Origin: Aaosphaeria pasadenensis | Taxonomy: Eukaryota > Ascomycota > Dothideomycetes > Pleosporales | Assembly: GCA_022813625.1 (NCBI GenBank) | Contig: JAKLMB010000014.1 | Span: forward strand, 390,845-454,844 | Length of the DNA stretch: 64,000 bases | Reading direction: 5' to 3' | Shown: piece by piece, positions 47,749-58,584 of the stretch | How positions within the stretch are numbered: position 1 is the stretch's first letter | Layout: each line of letters begins with the position of its first letter | Translations under genes and position numbers: made by a program | Notes under the pieces: generated by a model | Told to the model about the DNA's origin: nothing | The model's database searches: none | Seen by the model: the letters and a program-made list of their open reading frames with translations, nothing else

Positions 47749-48386
47749 ACATCTAGAACTTCAGGCTTCCTGATCTGGCTCCTCTTGATCACAGTCGATC
47801 TGGATGTTATCTCTCGTCGCATTTTCTCCGGGAATCGTGGAGAGAAAAAGAATCCTACAGCTCGAGATTATGCTCGCTGGTCGACCGGACTTCATTGATG
47901 TATTTTGGAACACACGCGTGGGGTTTCCTTAAGGGGCCGTGGGCTTGGCAGCGGCGTGTTTGTCGCCTGTCCATCGCTGCACCTACTAAATAGTCAGAAC
48001 TACAAGGAAGTGCAAACCATGATTACCTGGAGTTCAAGACCTGACTGGGTGCCATTACTGTATAGGAGGAAGAATGAGACTGCCTTAAAATACTTAGCAG
48101 ACATGCCGTATGAATGATATACGGGCATGGAATATTGCATCGTAGAGCGTATGTTTATCTGTTAAATTTGAATTGATCACTTCTATATATGGAATGGCCG
48201 GAGGACGTCACTCGAAGTAATTCTACATGGTACAGATGAGCTTTGATCCCAGCTCAAAGATGATATCCAATCAAACAACAGTCAGTCCTTTCTCCCCTCG
48301 AGAATTGTGTGTATGAGAACTCAAACCGCGCATGATAAGACCTTAGTCATCATACCAGTGCGGCCATAACCTACCACTGATGGCTC
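47749..48386. other. intergenic, no gene seen
   Basis: Left edge of the putative cluster. Nothing supported. Confidence 0.55.
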
Positions 48387-50292
48387 TTAGACACGGTCGT
48401 AGTGAAGAACCTCAGGCTTGTCATCAGCCTTCTGATCTCGCAGCGCAACATCGAAAGCATTGACATTCGTAGTCTTGAACTTCCTCGCCGGAATGCGTCG
48501 CTCGAACAGCAGATCCATCTCCGCAAACGTACGGCCCGAAGGCTCAGGCAGACGGAAGTAGTGGTACACCAGCACGCAGAAGCAAGTGCCAGCCCAGAAG
48601 AAGCCAGCGAAGTTGCGCCAGTTCCACGCGGTGGGGTTGAGCATGTATGGGGTGAGGATGTTGACGACGATGGCGGCCATGTTGTAAGCGACGCGAGACA
48701 AAGCGACGGTCTTGACTTGCAGGCGACGCGATGAGATCTCGGCGACGAGGGAGAAGGCAACGGTGCCGACGGAGAATTGGTAGAAGGCAGCCCAGACGAT
48801 CATGAGGGAGCCAGTTGCGAGGGAGGCGGCGTGCTTGTCGGCGACAAGGCCGAGGAAGCCGAGGGTGAGGAGCGTGCAAAATAGACCGCATAAGCCGCAG
48901 AGGAAGAGCGTTCGTCGGCCAACGCCATAGGCCATGAATGCCCAGGTAACGAACGCACCAATTGTGTTCAGTCCGTACTGGCCGAGAGCAAAGTTGTAAG
49001 GAATTTCTCCTGTCAATCCCGCCTGCGCGAAGAAATAGGTGGAGTAGTTCGAGAAGGTGTTGCCGGCGAAGTTTTGGGAGACGAAAAGCATGCAGACAAT
49101 TTCGGTTCGTCGCAGATTCACGCCCCTGAAGCAATCGAGGTAAGAAGCGCCCTCAGTCAAGGTCTTCTCAAGCTCATCAGTATGTCGGATCATATCAATG
49201 GTTTCGTTGACGTCAAAATCCGGATCTGCTTTGGCTGATGTGAGTCGAAGTAGAGATTTTTTCGCTTCTTCTAATTTCCCTTTTCGTACCAACCACCATG
49301 GCGATTCGGGAGCTAGGAAGATGCCGAGCATTAGAGGGGGAAACCACATCCACTGCAATGATTAGCTAGAGCTTCGTGGGAGGCGAGCCGGGACTACGGT
49401 ACCTGAAGTCCATAAGGAATGCGATATGCCCATTGGTCATCACGCCTGAACTGGCTCTTGATGACACCGATAGCGATAAGTTGACCAATACCCCAGCAGG
49501 AATTGCCCCAGGTAGTGAGGTAACCTCTAAGTGCCACAGGGCAGATATCACTGGCGTAAGAAATTGCAACTATAGCATAATAAGTCGGCGTGAATCAATC
49601 CAATGTGCAGATGCGAATACTCACCCGACATGAAGACACCAAAGGCAATACCGGCGAGACATTCGGCCAAGAGCAAGATTTGGACGCTAGGTGCAACGAA
49701 GAAGATAGTTGTTATGGCGGCCTGGTAGAATAGAATACCGAGAATGAATGGGCGGTAACCGAATCGATCCACACCCCAGCCAGTCACTTAACCCTCGTAA
49801 GTAAATGATGATTGTGCGAGTGTAATGGGTTACTAACATAGGAGACCAAGAATCTGGCCGCATTGAGCACCATTGGAGATACCTGCCTGCCATCGGGCTG
49901 GCACTTCGTAAGATCCATTAGGTTGAAGCTCTCCATACTTTCGATTGAAGGGAGGAAACGCGTAGAAGTTGCCTATGATGTTTAACCATTAGATTAGAAT
50001 TTGAGATGAGATGAATAACTAACCAATAAGGGCAATGTCGTAGCCTTCCATAGCACAGCATAGTGAAATGAGAGCGGCCCATCCAATTGCTTTGGGATAA
50101 AGGCGGACACCCTCTAAGAGGGTCATCTTGTGCTCCTTGTCTGTCTCAGGTCAGCGTTGTATCTAGGGTGCAGTATGAAGAGTCTGGCATACCTGTCGCC
50201 GCAGCGGCGTTGGCAAACATGATGTCTTCATCATTGCCGCGTGCCCTCGCCTCGTCAACGGACAAGGTACCTGTTGGCTTTTCGCTGGCCAT
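48387..50292 (-). CDS. MFS alpha-glucoside/maltose-type permease
   Basis: 548 residues from exons 50292-50193, 50140-50024, 49972-49838, 49786-49625, 49569-49403 and 49352-48387. Marks of the fungal MAL-permease group: a long acidic N-tail (MASEKPTGTLSVDEARARG), EGYDIALIGNFYAFP, NGAQCGQILGLL, GWGVDRFGYRP, LRGYLTTWGNSCWGIGQL, APESPWWLVRKG, GVGRRTLFL, and EPSGRTFAEMDLLFERRIPA near the C-terminus. It likely imports a glycoside or oligosaccharide with protons. It is the leftmost gene of the cluster and faces the same way as the lactonase. Its promoter carries an inverted pair of the GTCCGA-cored motif. Confidence 0.93.
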
Positions 50293-50934
50293 GTTGCTTG
50301 TATACTTCGTAAAGTTCAGTGGTGTGGAACAAGGTGAGTTCTGAATTCTTTTTTTCGAGGAAGGAAGACGGACTTATATATTGATAGCCATGAGGCTAAG
50401 GATGTTATGGGCATCTTCCGTTCGCTTTGGCGCCCATGGGGTCCCCGGACTTTGTGGATCTTGCACTCTGTGGGGTGGTGTTGGTAGCTAGCCCATGCAG
50501 AACCCCGGACGAAATGTCATTCTAAACCTTGCTAGGTCCATCGTTGAGTGCTAGTGCTTCCTCATTAGGGCCAGGCAAGTCTGCCGCAACGTGTAGTATG
50601 ATCTAGATTGTCGGGAAGAGGATCCCGAGTCGGACATATGGGAAGGGCCGATTCACAAAGATATGTCCGATCCAAACTTCAGTCGCGTGTGTTCAAGTGG
50701 GAGAGCACCACAACGAGTCAGTGAACCTGAAATCAAGATAGTATAGTTGTAGTATCATTACGCCAACATACTTTGTTCAAAGCGCGGGCTTTTGATTGTT
50801 CCAATGGAGGAATATTGGCCCTTCGGTCGACATTGTCACTGGTCACTATCCTCGGCAATCAGAGATATCATCGAATGCGAACCTCAATTCCAGGCCCATA
50901 CTACACAATATACCTCATTGAAAAACAACAGCCA
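50293..50934 (-). promoter_or_regulatory. transporter promoter with inverted ATATGTCCGA pair
   Basis: TCGGACATAT at 50630-50639 and its exact reverse complement ATATGTCCGA at 50661-50670 form a divergent 10-bp pair about 340-380 bp upstream of the permease ATG. Zn2Cys6 dimers commonly bind paired CGG/CCG triplets. Confidence 0.6.
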
Positions 50935-52255
50935 TTACAGCCAAATTGCATGCTTCAGACCGTTCTCTAAATCATTGTTCAGGCCTGCGATCTTGGTCCA
51001 CAAATCGCCCCGATCTCCCTCTATCTCATAGATCTCTACACCTCCACCCTCCTGACCAACAACTGCCATATACCTGCCATCATTACTGAGTCTCATGCCT
51101 CTTATAACGTCAACATCTGTCCGTATATATTTTTTCTCTTCCACCTTTCTACCACAGCTAGAAAGAAGGATGACGGCGATAGCGTCGCCCGGTGGCAGAT
51201 CTTTAGGTACATTCTTCAAATGTGGTTCTCTCCGCAAGACGTGTCGCTCCCATCTGTTGCTGACATATAGGACGTTAGGAATCTTGGGATGAAGACAGAT
51301 CTCGGATGCGTCCATCATTAATTGGTGGTCGGGATGCACGTTCTGGGGTATAACGTGGGGAGCGAAATCTTCAATCGGAAGGTTGGCACCCGGGAGAATG
51401 GTCGAAAGATCGAAGGCGACTACGTTATGCGACAGCTCTCCAATAACATAAATGATCTGATCTAGGGCTTGTCAGTAGTCATCCAATGTACGTGTGGAGA
51501 AACTCACTATCAGGGACTATTACTGCATGTCGAGCTCCAGTTCCAGGTGGACACTGCAGCCAGCCAGTGATATCCACTTGAATCGAACCGCTGCGACGGA
51601 TGATCCATACACGGTCTGAACCCAGGTCTGGAGCGTAGAGTGTTCCCCGCCCATCTTCTAGGATTTGGTGTACGTGACATTGTTGTTGCCTGGCCTTGTT
51701 TGGACCATGCCCTACATCCCTGTAGGGGAATTCTGGGAAGATCTCTGCGCGAGGTTCATCAGATAGGAGGGGTGAATGATCATCGGTAATTTCTATGGGG
51801 TATACAGCAATGGAACCCCCCAGGTACTGAATGACGTTAGTGCCAGACACATAGGATTCCATAATATACTCACAGTGCCAAGCACCAGAGCGGAGTTGTC
51901 ACGTAGGGTGAGAACTATCCATAGTCGTGAGTAATCAAGCCTGTATTCGCTAGGATCGATACTCACAATGACCAGGTGCTCCCAATGTTGGCTGCTGACT
52001 TGTGATCTGACAAGTTTTGTGTGCGTGATCAATTTGAAAGGTGTACAATAGGCCAACGTCTTCGCCCTCTGATAAACCAACTAGAGTGCTGATATTTCCA
52101 TGCGATGACGCTACTTCAATCCATGAAGCATTGTATGGAGAAGAGTACTCGGCAAGTATACTTATCTCTTTCCCTATGCTGTTGAACTCGATAATAGTGA
52201 AGTTCGCCCTGTCACCCGAAAGGAGTAGCTTGTGTGAGTGCATGATGTATACCAT
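50935..52255 (-). CDS. lactonase family, seven-bladed beta-propeller (6-phosphogluconolactonase-like)
   Basis: Would open a sugar lactone or muconolactone-like ring. 391 residues from exons 52255-51967, 51914-51874, 51826-51508 and 51461-50935. Propeller-lactonase strings: ASWIEVASSHG, a rebuilt YLGGSIAVYPIE, QQCHVHQILEDGRG followed by LYAPDLGSDRVWI, GTGARHAVIVPD, QIIYVIGELSHNVVAFDLS, ASEICLHPKIPNVLYVSNR and a typical end NDLENGLKHAIWL. Exon 2 is only 41 nt. No signal peptide. It is divergent from the aldo/keto reductase, sharing a 0.54-kb promoter. Confidence 0.88.
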
Positions 52256-52798
52256 CAAAGAAGCATCCCATGCGAATCTTCGCGACTAAAAGCGCATGGC
52301 ACACATCCAAAGCCATCCTACCAAATTACGTTGATGTTTGGAACAACTTCAGCTTAAACATGGTACCAAAAGCCAAATCTGCCCGTTCCCATCACCGTGG
52401 ATCCCCGAACTTCAAATTGCCGGTAGTTTCACCATATGGATACAATTGTTCTCAAAGTCCGACACAAGACGGCCGGGTCAGATTTTGAGAACCGGGGATG
52501 GGGCTCTGGGGATTGACTACACAGCCGAATAAGTCCGATGCCCATGATTCAGTAGCCAAGGATGAGACACACTCAGGAAAATATGTCCTATGTCCGATTT
52601 TCCAACTTTTCTTGCATTACCTTCATCGGTGTATGTTTAATGAATTATAAAAAAATGAAAATATCAAATCTCATTAAGAGTACATCATGATCATAAAGAA
52701 GAGCACAAAGAAAAATTTGGTGGACATCGAGATTCCTCTTTCTGACTCAATTTGATCCTTTCTTAATTGTCCTAAACGAAAAAGCGAGGTTCAGTAGA
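52256..52798. promoter_or_regulatory. bidirectional promoter with three GTCCGA sites
   Basis: GTCCGA cores at 52457-52462, 52533-52538 (as AATAAGTCCGA from 52528) and 52592-52597 (as ATGTCCGA from 52590), the last right after a near-match ATATGTCCTA at 52581. All lie between the lactonase and aldo/keto reductase starts. Confidence 0.6.
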
Positions 52799-54000
52799 AT
52801 GGAGATACCAATGACAGTGCCGTCTCACTTCAAACTCAACACCGGAAAGCGAATTCCTGCTGTTGGTCTGGGTAAGTCTATCTTCATTGGCGTGTGTTGG
52901 GATCACTAATGTCAAATGAAAGGAACCTGGAAGTCAGAGCCTGGACAGGTTCGAGCTGCGGTCGCATATGCGCTAAAGGAAGGTTATCGCCATATCGATG
53001 CGGCACTGTACGTTGATAACTCTACCGTCATTACGATTACTGAATGAAGTGGCAGCATATACGGTAATGAGAGCGAAGTTGGGCAGGGCATCAAAGACAG
53101 CGGTATCCCACGTGAAGAGATATTCATCACGAGCAAGCTTTGGAACACCCATCAGGATAATGCTAGGGAAGGACTTCAGAAGACTCTAGATGCCTTAGGG
53201 ACAGATTATCTCGACCTCTATGTGGGTATCCCCCCCATTCCCCAGAGATTACTCAAACTTAAATCGAATCACAGCTCGTTCACTGGCCGGTTAGATTGAT
53301 CCCAGTAAGCTCCCCCGTATTGATTGTACAACCAATCCCACACTAACTTTTACGAAGAACGAGACGAGCGAGCTCCTTCCAGTAAATGCAGATGGTAATC
53401 GTTCAGTTGACAGATCATGGGACCAGAGTGAGACTTGGCGCCAGATGGAAGAACTTTACAAGTCAGGAAAGGTCAGGGCAATCGGTGTCGCTAACTGGTC
53501 AATTGCGTATCTAGAGGAGCTGGCAAAGAAATGGACCGTTGTTCCGGCCGTCAACCAGGTAGAGCTTCACCCATTCCTGCCTCAGCACCAACTGAGAGAG
53601 TACTGTAACAAACTTGGAATATTGCTTGAGGCTTACTCCCCACTTGGGTCTACTGGTAAGTTTAGAACGTCATGCATGCTTCATAAGTCGCAAGCACTGA
53701 TTTCCGCTAGGTGCGCCCATCATGGCCGATCCAGAAATCCAGGCAATCGCCGAAAAGCATAGCGTCTCGGCCGCCACCATTCTTATCAGCTATCATGTCA
53801 ATAAGGGTGTTGTCGTTCTCCCCAAATCTGTCACCGAGAAGAGAATTACAAGCAACAAGGAGATCATCCCGCTTCCCACAGAGGATCTAGCTATTCTCGA
53901 TGGCATCGCTGCCAGCGGAAAAGCACAACGATTGAACACACCCTTGTGGGGCTTTGACCTCGGTTTCTCTGATTGGTATGGTCCAACCAAGCCGCAATAG
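52799..54000 (+). CDS. aldo/keto reductase
   Basis: NADPH-dependent carbonyl reductase of 313 residues from exons 52799-52871, 52923-53007, 53056-53221, 53275-53304, 53358-53655 and 53711-54000. The tetrad is complete: Asp in GYRHIDAAL, Tyr in YGNESEVG, Lys in ITSKLW, His in LVHWP. The signature AIGVANWSIAYLEEL, substrate pocket NQVELHPFLPQ, and cofactor motif VVLPKSVTEKR are present. Length is the family norm. Exon 4 is 30 nt. A second in-frame Met at codon 5 is an alternative start. Confidence 0.94.
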
Positions 54001-54573
54001 CTTAATGCCCAGAAAGTGCGGCATATATTGCCACACCGTAGACTAAGATCACCTGATGTCATTGAATGTGATACTATCTATAAATATGTAGTGCAATAGA
54101 GTCGTTCGTAGATAAAAGAAATGTCAGCACTATGTGGTTCTTGACATGTCTCTATCTTAGTATCAGCACACTGTGATCTTCTGCAGGCTTAGAGAATTCT
54201 TCTTCCATATCTGACAATTGGTGAACAACCCCTTTTACCCCATGTGGTCTAGGTAACAAAAGAATGAAGCTAGATCTAAACATGTTAGAATGTTCAAACA
54301 ACAGTTGTGGGCCCCGATCCGGTAAAGTTAGGTTAAATGACTCACTATCAATACTATGAAACGATGCGCCCCAGCTATCATTATTGGTGACTATCAGCGT
54401 TGGGCGGCTAGTATCGCCTGTCTTGGACTTGCGAGAGTGTGATACCAGAGCCCGATTTATTAGGTCAAATATGAGGTATGCGTCTCAGCTTCGGAATGGA
54501 AAGAGTGCTCGTCAAATATCATTAAGAGATTGCCAATTTTCTCAAGAAAGCTACTAGTCTACGAACAGAAAAG
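54001..54573. other. convergent intergenic region
   Basis: Between the stops of the aldo/keto reductase and the monooxygenase. No gene, no motif pair seen. Confidence 0.6.
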
Positions 54574-56609
54574 CTATTCTTTGTAGGGTTCCGGAGAAAT
54601 TCCCTCTTGTAGGGCCTTTAGGCGCATCGCAAGTAACTTGGAGTGAAAACGGGTATACGGCAGGTATCCGACCATAACCCATAGATTCGACACCCCGGTC
54701 TCTCGATAAGCGGTTTTGAACTCACCCTCCTCATCAATGCCCCATATAGGTCCGCATTGGCTTGCAATCTGCTCTCCAAGTGTGCTGCGAATTGAGTCGA
54801 TTGCATTCGAGAACCCAGTTGCGAAAACAATCAAATCGAATTGTCGTTCCCGGCCACCGCTAAGAATGGCCTTGTCCTCTGTAAACTTCTCAATGTATCC
54901 CGACTCTACTTTGATTTTGCCATTAATGATGTGCTCGCAAGCGCCTGCATCAAAATAGAATCCGCCATTGCGAGTTTGGCCCAGTGTCGCACCGCCCGTA
55001 CCGCGTTGGCCTCGCCATGTACGTAGGCCACGCGCGTTGAGCCCTTCGAGCAAAGATTTGTCTAAATGCTCAAGGACTTTGGCATTTCGTCGGGAAAGTT
55101 CTTCTCCAGGGCCAGTAGGAGTAGCAAAGAAAAGGCGGTCTTGCTCTTCAAGGCTGGGTCGATTGCCATCAGTGTCAGGACTATAGTTGCCGATGACACG
55201 GGGGACCGAATGTGTGAGGGACATGATGTATGTTGGAGAGCGCTGCAACAGGGTGACATCGATGCCGCGTCGCGAGCAGTCGAAGGCTGTGTCAAAGCCA
55301 GAAGAAGAGGTACCAACTACGCAGACTTTCTTTCCGACAAACTCACGAGAGCTGTCATGCGCGGTAGAGTGACGGATTACACCGCCCTTGTACCTGGCCA
55401 TACCTGGAATAACTGGAGTGGAAGGGGCACCACATAGAGAGGTAGCCATTACAACATGCTTAGGTCGCAATGTTCGGGTTTCCTTGCCCTCTTTGTTGAT
55501 CACTACTGTCCAACCACCAGTTTCGTCTTGCTCGGCTTTCGCAACGGTTGACTTGCACCAAATATTTAGCTCTAGTGCTGAAGAATACCACTCCATGTAG
55601 AGTCCCTGTTTCTGAGCGGGAGTGTACGTTGGCCAGTGCTTTGGGTATGGGAAGTATGGGAGGTCGTCCGCCCAGTGAGGAAAATGCAGAGACAAGTATT
55701 CATATCTCTTTTTCCACACGTCACCGATTGCCTCGTCCTTCTCAATGATAAGACAATTCATCCCTAATGCTTTGCATCGAGCCGCCAGGGCAAGACCACT
55801 GCTGATGTTAGTGCATGCTGGATGATCATAGAATGCAGTCTCTTACTTCTGTCCACCACCAATGATCAGAATCTCTGGATCCGCGGAATCAATATCCATA
55901 GCCCTCTGTGTCTTCCAACTGACTGATCCGGTCATATGTCCATCGGTCGGTGGGACTTCAGAGAATTGTGTAAGCTTTTCCGCCACTGTGTGCATGGTGT
56001 AAATCCTCCAGCCCTCTTTCGTAAGAACGCAGTTGATAACAGCGGAGGCATTGACGAGTTCCGTGTCAAAGGATGCAATAATTTGTAGTTGAGCAAAGTC
56101 AGGGTAGGGTCGCAAAACCTTCGGTTCCGGCCGAAGGAATCGAAAGTTGGTGGCTCGTGTACGTGGGAACAGGTCGCTTGCAGCTTTGAAGATTGCAGCT
56201 TTGAAATTGAAGGTGCGATAGTCCCAGGTGTAGGACAGCTTGTCTCGCCAAACGCCTGCATTGAGTTTTAGACGTTGCCAAAAGTTCGTGTTCAGGGAAA
56301 CATACCATACTCCAAGAACATGTCAGCGAAACTTCGAGCGTCTCCTTCGCCCATGCATTTTGAGAGGCGTGAAAGGATATTCTCAGCCTCCTTCTGTGCA
56401 TCGCAGTCGACAGGTACTTCAACCCCTAATTCGCTGGTGGTAGGAAGCACATGATTGTACTTGAAATCGTACATGTAATTATCATCCAAGGAAGGTTTGA
56501 GGTCGACTTCAACTTCGACCTCGACATGATCAATTACGACCTTGGCCTTCACGTCCGCAATGGCGATCTCGCTATTATCGGAAAACTTGGCTATGTCAAT
56601 TGAAGGCAT
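54574..56609 (-). CDS. flavin-dependent monooxygenase with NTF2-like N-terminal domain
   Basis: FAD/NADPH monooxygenase, 646 residues from exons 56609-56306, 56255-55847 and 55801-54574. The first ~200 residues are an NTF2/SnoaL-like extension (SFADMFLEYGVWRDKLSYTW, with FDTELVNASAVINCVLTKEG). Then come FAD site IIGGGQNSGLALAAR (about 233-247, rebuilt across an intron), LIIEKDEAIGDVW, an NADPH site VVGTSSSGFDTA (about 400), the FATGFSN motif (about 568), and a C-terminal LPYTRFHSKLLAMRLKA. This layout is typical of a fungal FMO/YUCCA-like group; heteroatom or Baeyer-Villiger oxidation are both possible. It shares a divergent promoter with the Gfo/Idh gene. Confidence 0.9.
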
Positions 56610-57150
56610 GATTGTGGATGAATACAGCTGAAATTCCAATCCTCATTTGAGGCCCCGACACGCTGATTTTCAAGTGCTTCATGATTGCCACCTTCAGATA
56701 CATCCGACACATAGTCCTGCCGACGATCGTTCGACATCAATAATGCCTTCACATGGTGTTCCGTTAGCGATAGTTTGTCCGCCGACTTCGTCGGTAGTTG
56801 TCTTGTTGATCTCAGGATTTCTCCGTCCTAGATTCCTTACGGGTGAAAGGGGTCGGGGATAGTCATGTCAACAAAACCAAGATCGGACTTATTTTCATTT
56901 CGGCCGACCACAACGGCCCGGCACATTCTGGGTGAGAAATAAGTCCGGTGCCACACAACCATTTCTTCGAACCGAACTTACGACCTGTTTCCCATCTCTG
57001 AAACCCACCAAGGATTTTGAGTTGAGGGTCGGGCATATGGCTGATCCCACGGAGCGTTCTATACAGAATGGACTTACGAACAGCTACCTCCTCATTAGAA
57101 AGAATGCATCTATATAACTAGAATGTTTAAGCACGTACAGTGACCTTGTA
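56610..57150. promoter_or_regulatory. bidirectional promoter with inverted AATAAGTCCG pair
   Basis: TCGGACTTATT at 56883-56893 and AATAAGTCCGG at 56938-56948 form a divergent pair centred between the monooxygenase and dehydrogenase starts. Ten of eleven positions are complementary. Confidence 0.6.
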
Positions 57151-58468
57151 ATGGAAAGCAAAATGGCAACACAACCTCGTCTCAAGCTCGCCCTCATCGG
57201 CCTCGGTCGTCTAGGCGCCATTCGAGCGCGCATACTTGCACATCAACAGCCACGAATCGAGCTGGTAGCTGTTTGCGACACGAAGGCTGGCGCTGGAGAG
57301 TGGGCAGTATCCAATCTTCCATCCACTATCAAGTTCTACGATGATCCTGAAGAGTGCATGAAGAGTAGTGGTGCAGAGGCTGTTTTGATATCAACTGCAA
57401 CTGCCACCCATGCGCCGTTGATATGCAAGGGTCTCGATCTAGATCTTGTAGGTATCTCGAATTCTGAAAAGGAAAAGATAGAGAGCTGATTCTTGACAGC
57501 ATGTGATGTGCGAGAAGCCCATCTCGGTGGATGTCATAACTACCGAAGAAGTCCTAGCGAAGGCTGCGGCGAAACCTCATCTGAAAATTCTTGTGCCCTT
57601 TTGCCGGCGATGTTAGTATACTCATTCGTGAAAAGTCCAATCTGGATCTAATCGACCACAGATGATGATTCCTACCGTGCTGCAAGGACCTTGGTTGAGA
57701 GCGGTTCACTCGGTGATATCCACGCTGTGGAAACAACCTGTCTTGACCAACAAGACCCAACTGGTGCAACAGCCCTTCCACAACATCCCTATCCCAAGGG
57801 TTTACTAACGCTTATTAGGTTTCTTCGTTTCATTCTCAGCACAGTCTGGAGGAATATTCGTCGATATGGGCGTTCATGATGTTAGTCCTATGATTCCCTT
57901 AAGAAGTCATCTTCTAACAGAAAACTAGATCGACATCGGACGCTACTTTCTAAACGTCAAATCCGGGCTCCAAAATCCTAAAAAGCAGGTCAACCGAGTG
58001 ATAGCCATGGGCCAGCAAGCTGTCTACGGTGACCTGGCAAAATACGGCGATTGCGACAATGGATGGGGGCTTGTTGAATTTGCGAACGGCAAAATCCTCA
58101 CAACCCATGTGGGTCGTACACTTAGAAATGGCTTTGAAGGAATGACGCGCGTTTGTGGCACAAAAGGCCACTCGATAATCAACGGCAACTCGACGATGGA
58201 CCGTGTGGAGATCCGTGACCAGCATGGTGTGCGCACAGCTACGACCCCGGATGCTTTCGTCCTCTATGATAGATCGTTCATCAACGATCTTTCTGAGTTT
58301 TCAGAGGCCATTCTTGACGGGAAAGCTCTTACGTGCACCCCGGACGATGCTTACGAAGCAGCGAAGATTGCGACCGCATTACAATACTCCTTTCGAAACA
58401 ATGTACCTGTTTACTTCGACGATAACGGTTCGCCTATCATGGAATCCACCAAAATCAGTGATCACTAA
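57151..58468 (+). CDS. Gfo/Idh/MocA-family NAD(P)-dependent dehydrogenase, inositol 2-dehydrogenase-like
   Basis: Oxidises a sugar or cyclitol hydroxyl. 370 residues from exons 57151-57447, 57500-57611, 57662-57763, 57819-57880 and 57929-58468. Rossmann motif LIGLGRLGAIRA, VCDTKAG after the second strand, STATATHAPLI, the catalytic-Lys motif MCEKPIS, and FVDMGVHDIDIGRYFL with the conserved His/Asp pair of the family. The C-terminal beta-sheet domain has NGWGLVEFANGK. A second Met at codon 5 is an alternative start. Specificity is inferred only at family level. Confidence 0.93.
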
Positions 58469-58584
58469 GTTTCCTGGATTTGTGGAAACAATTCCACAGG
58501 TCGACATCGCAATAGAGAACGGCAGAGTTGCAGATATACTTTTCCATGGCTAGGGATATTAGATACGACTAAATCTTCCCCAAA

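Noticed and set aside
58203..58553. Out-of-frame ORF with a peptide-like tail just after the Gfo/Idh stop
   Set aside because: The real gene ends at 58468 with a family-typical length; no splice site joins the tail in phase.
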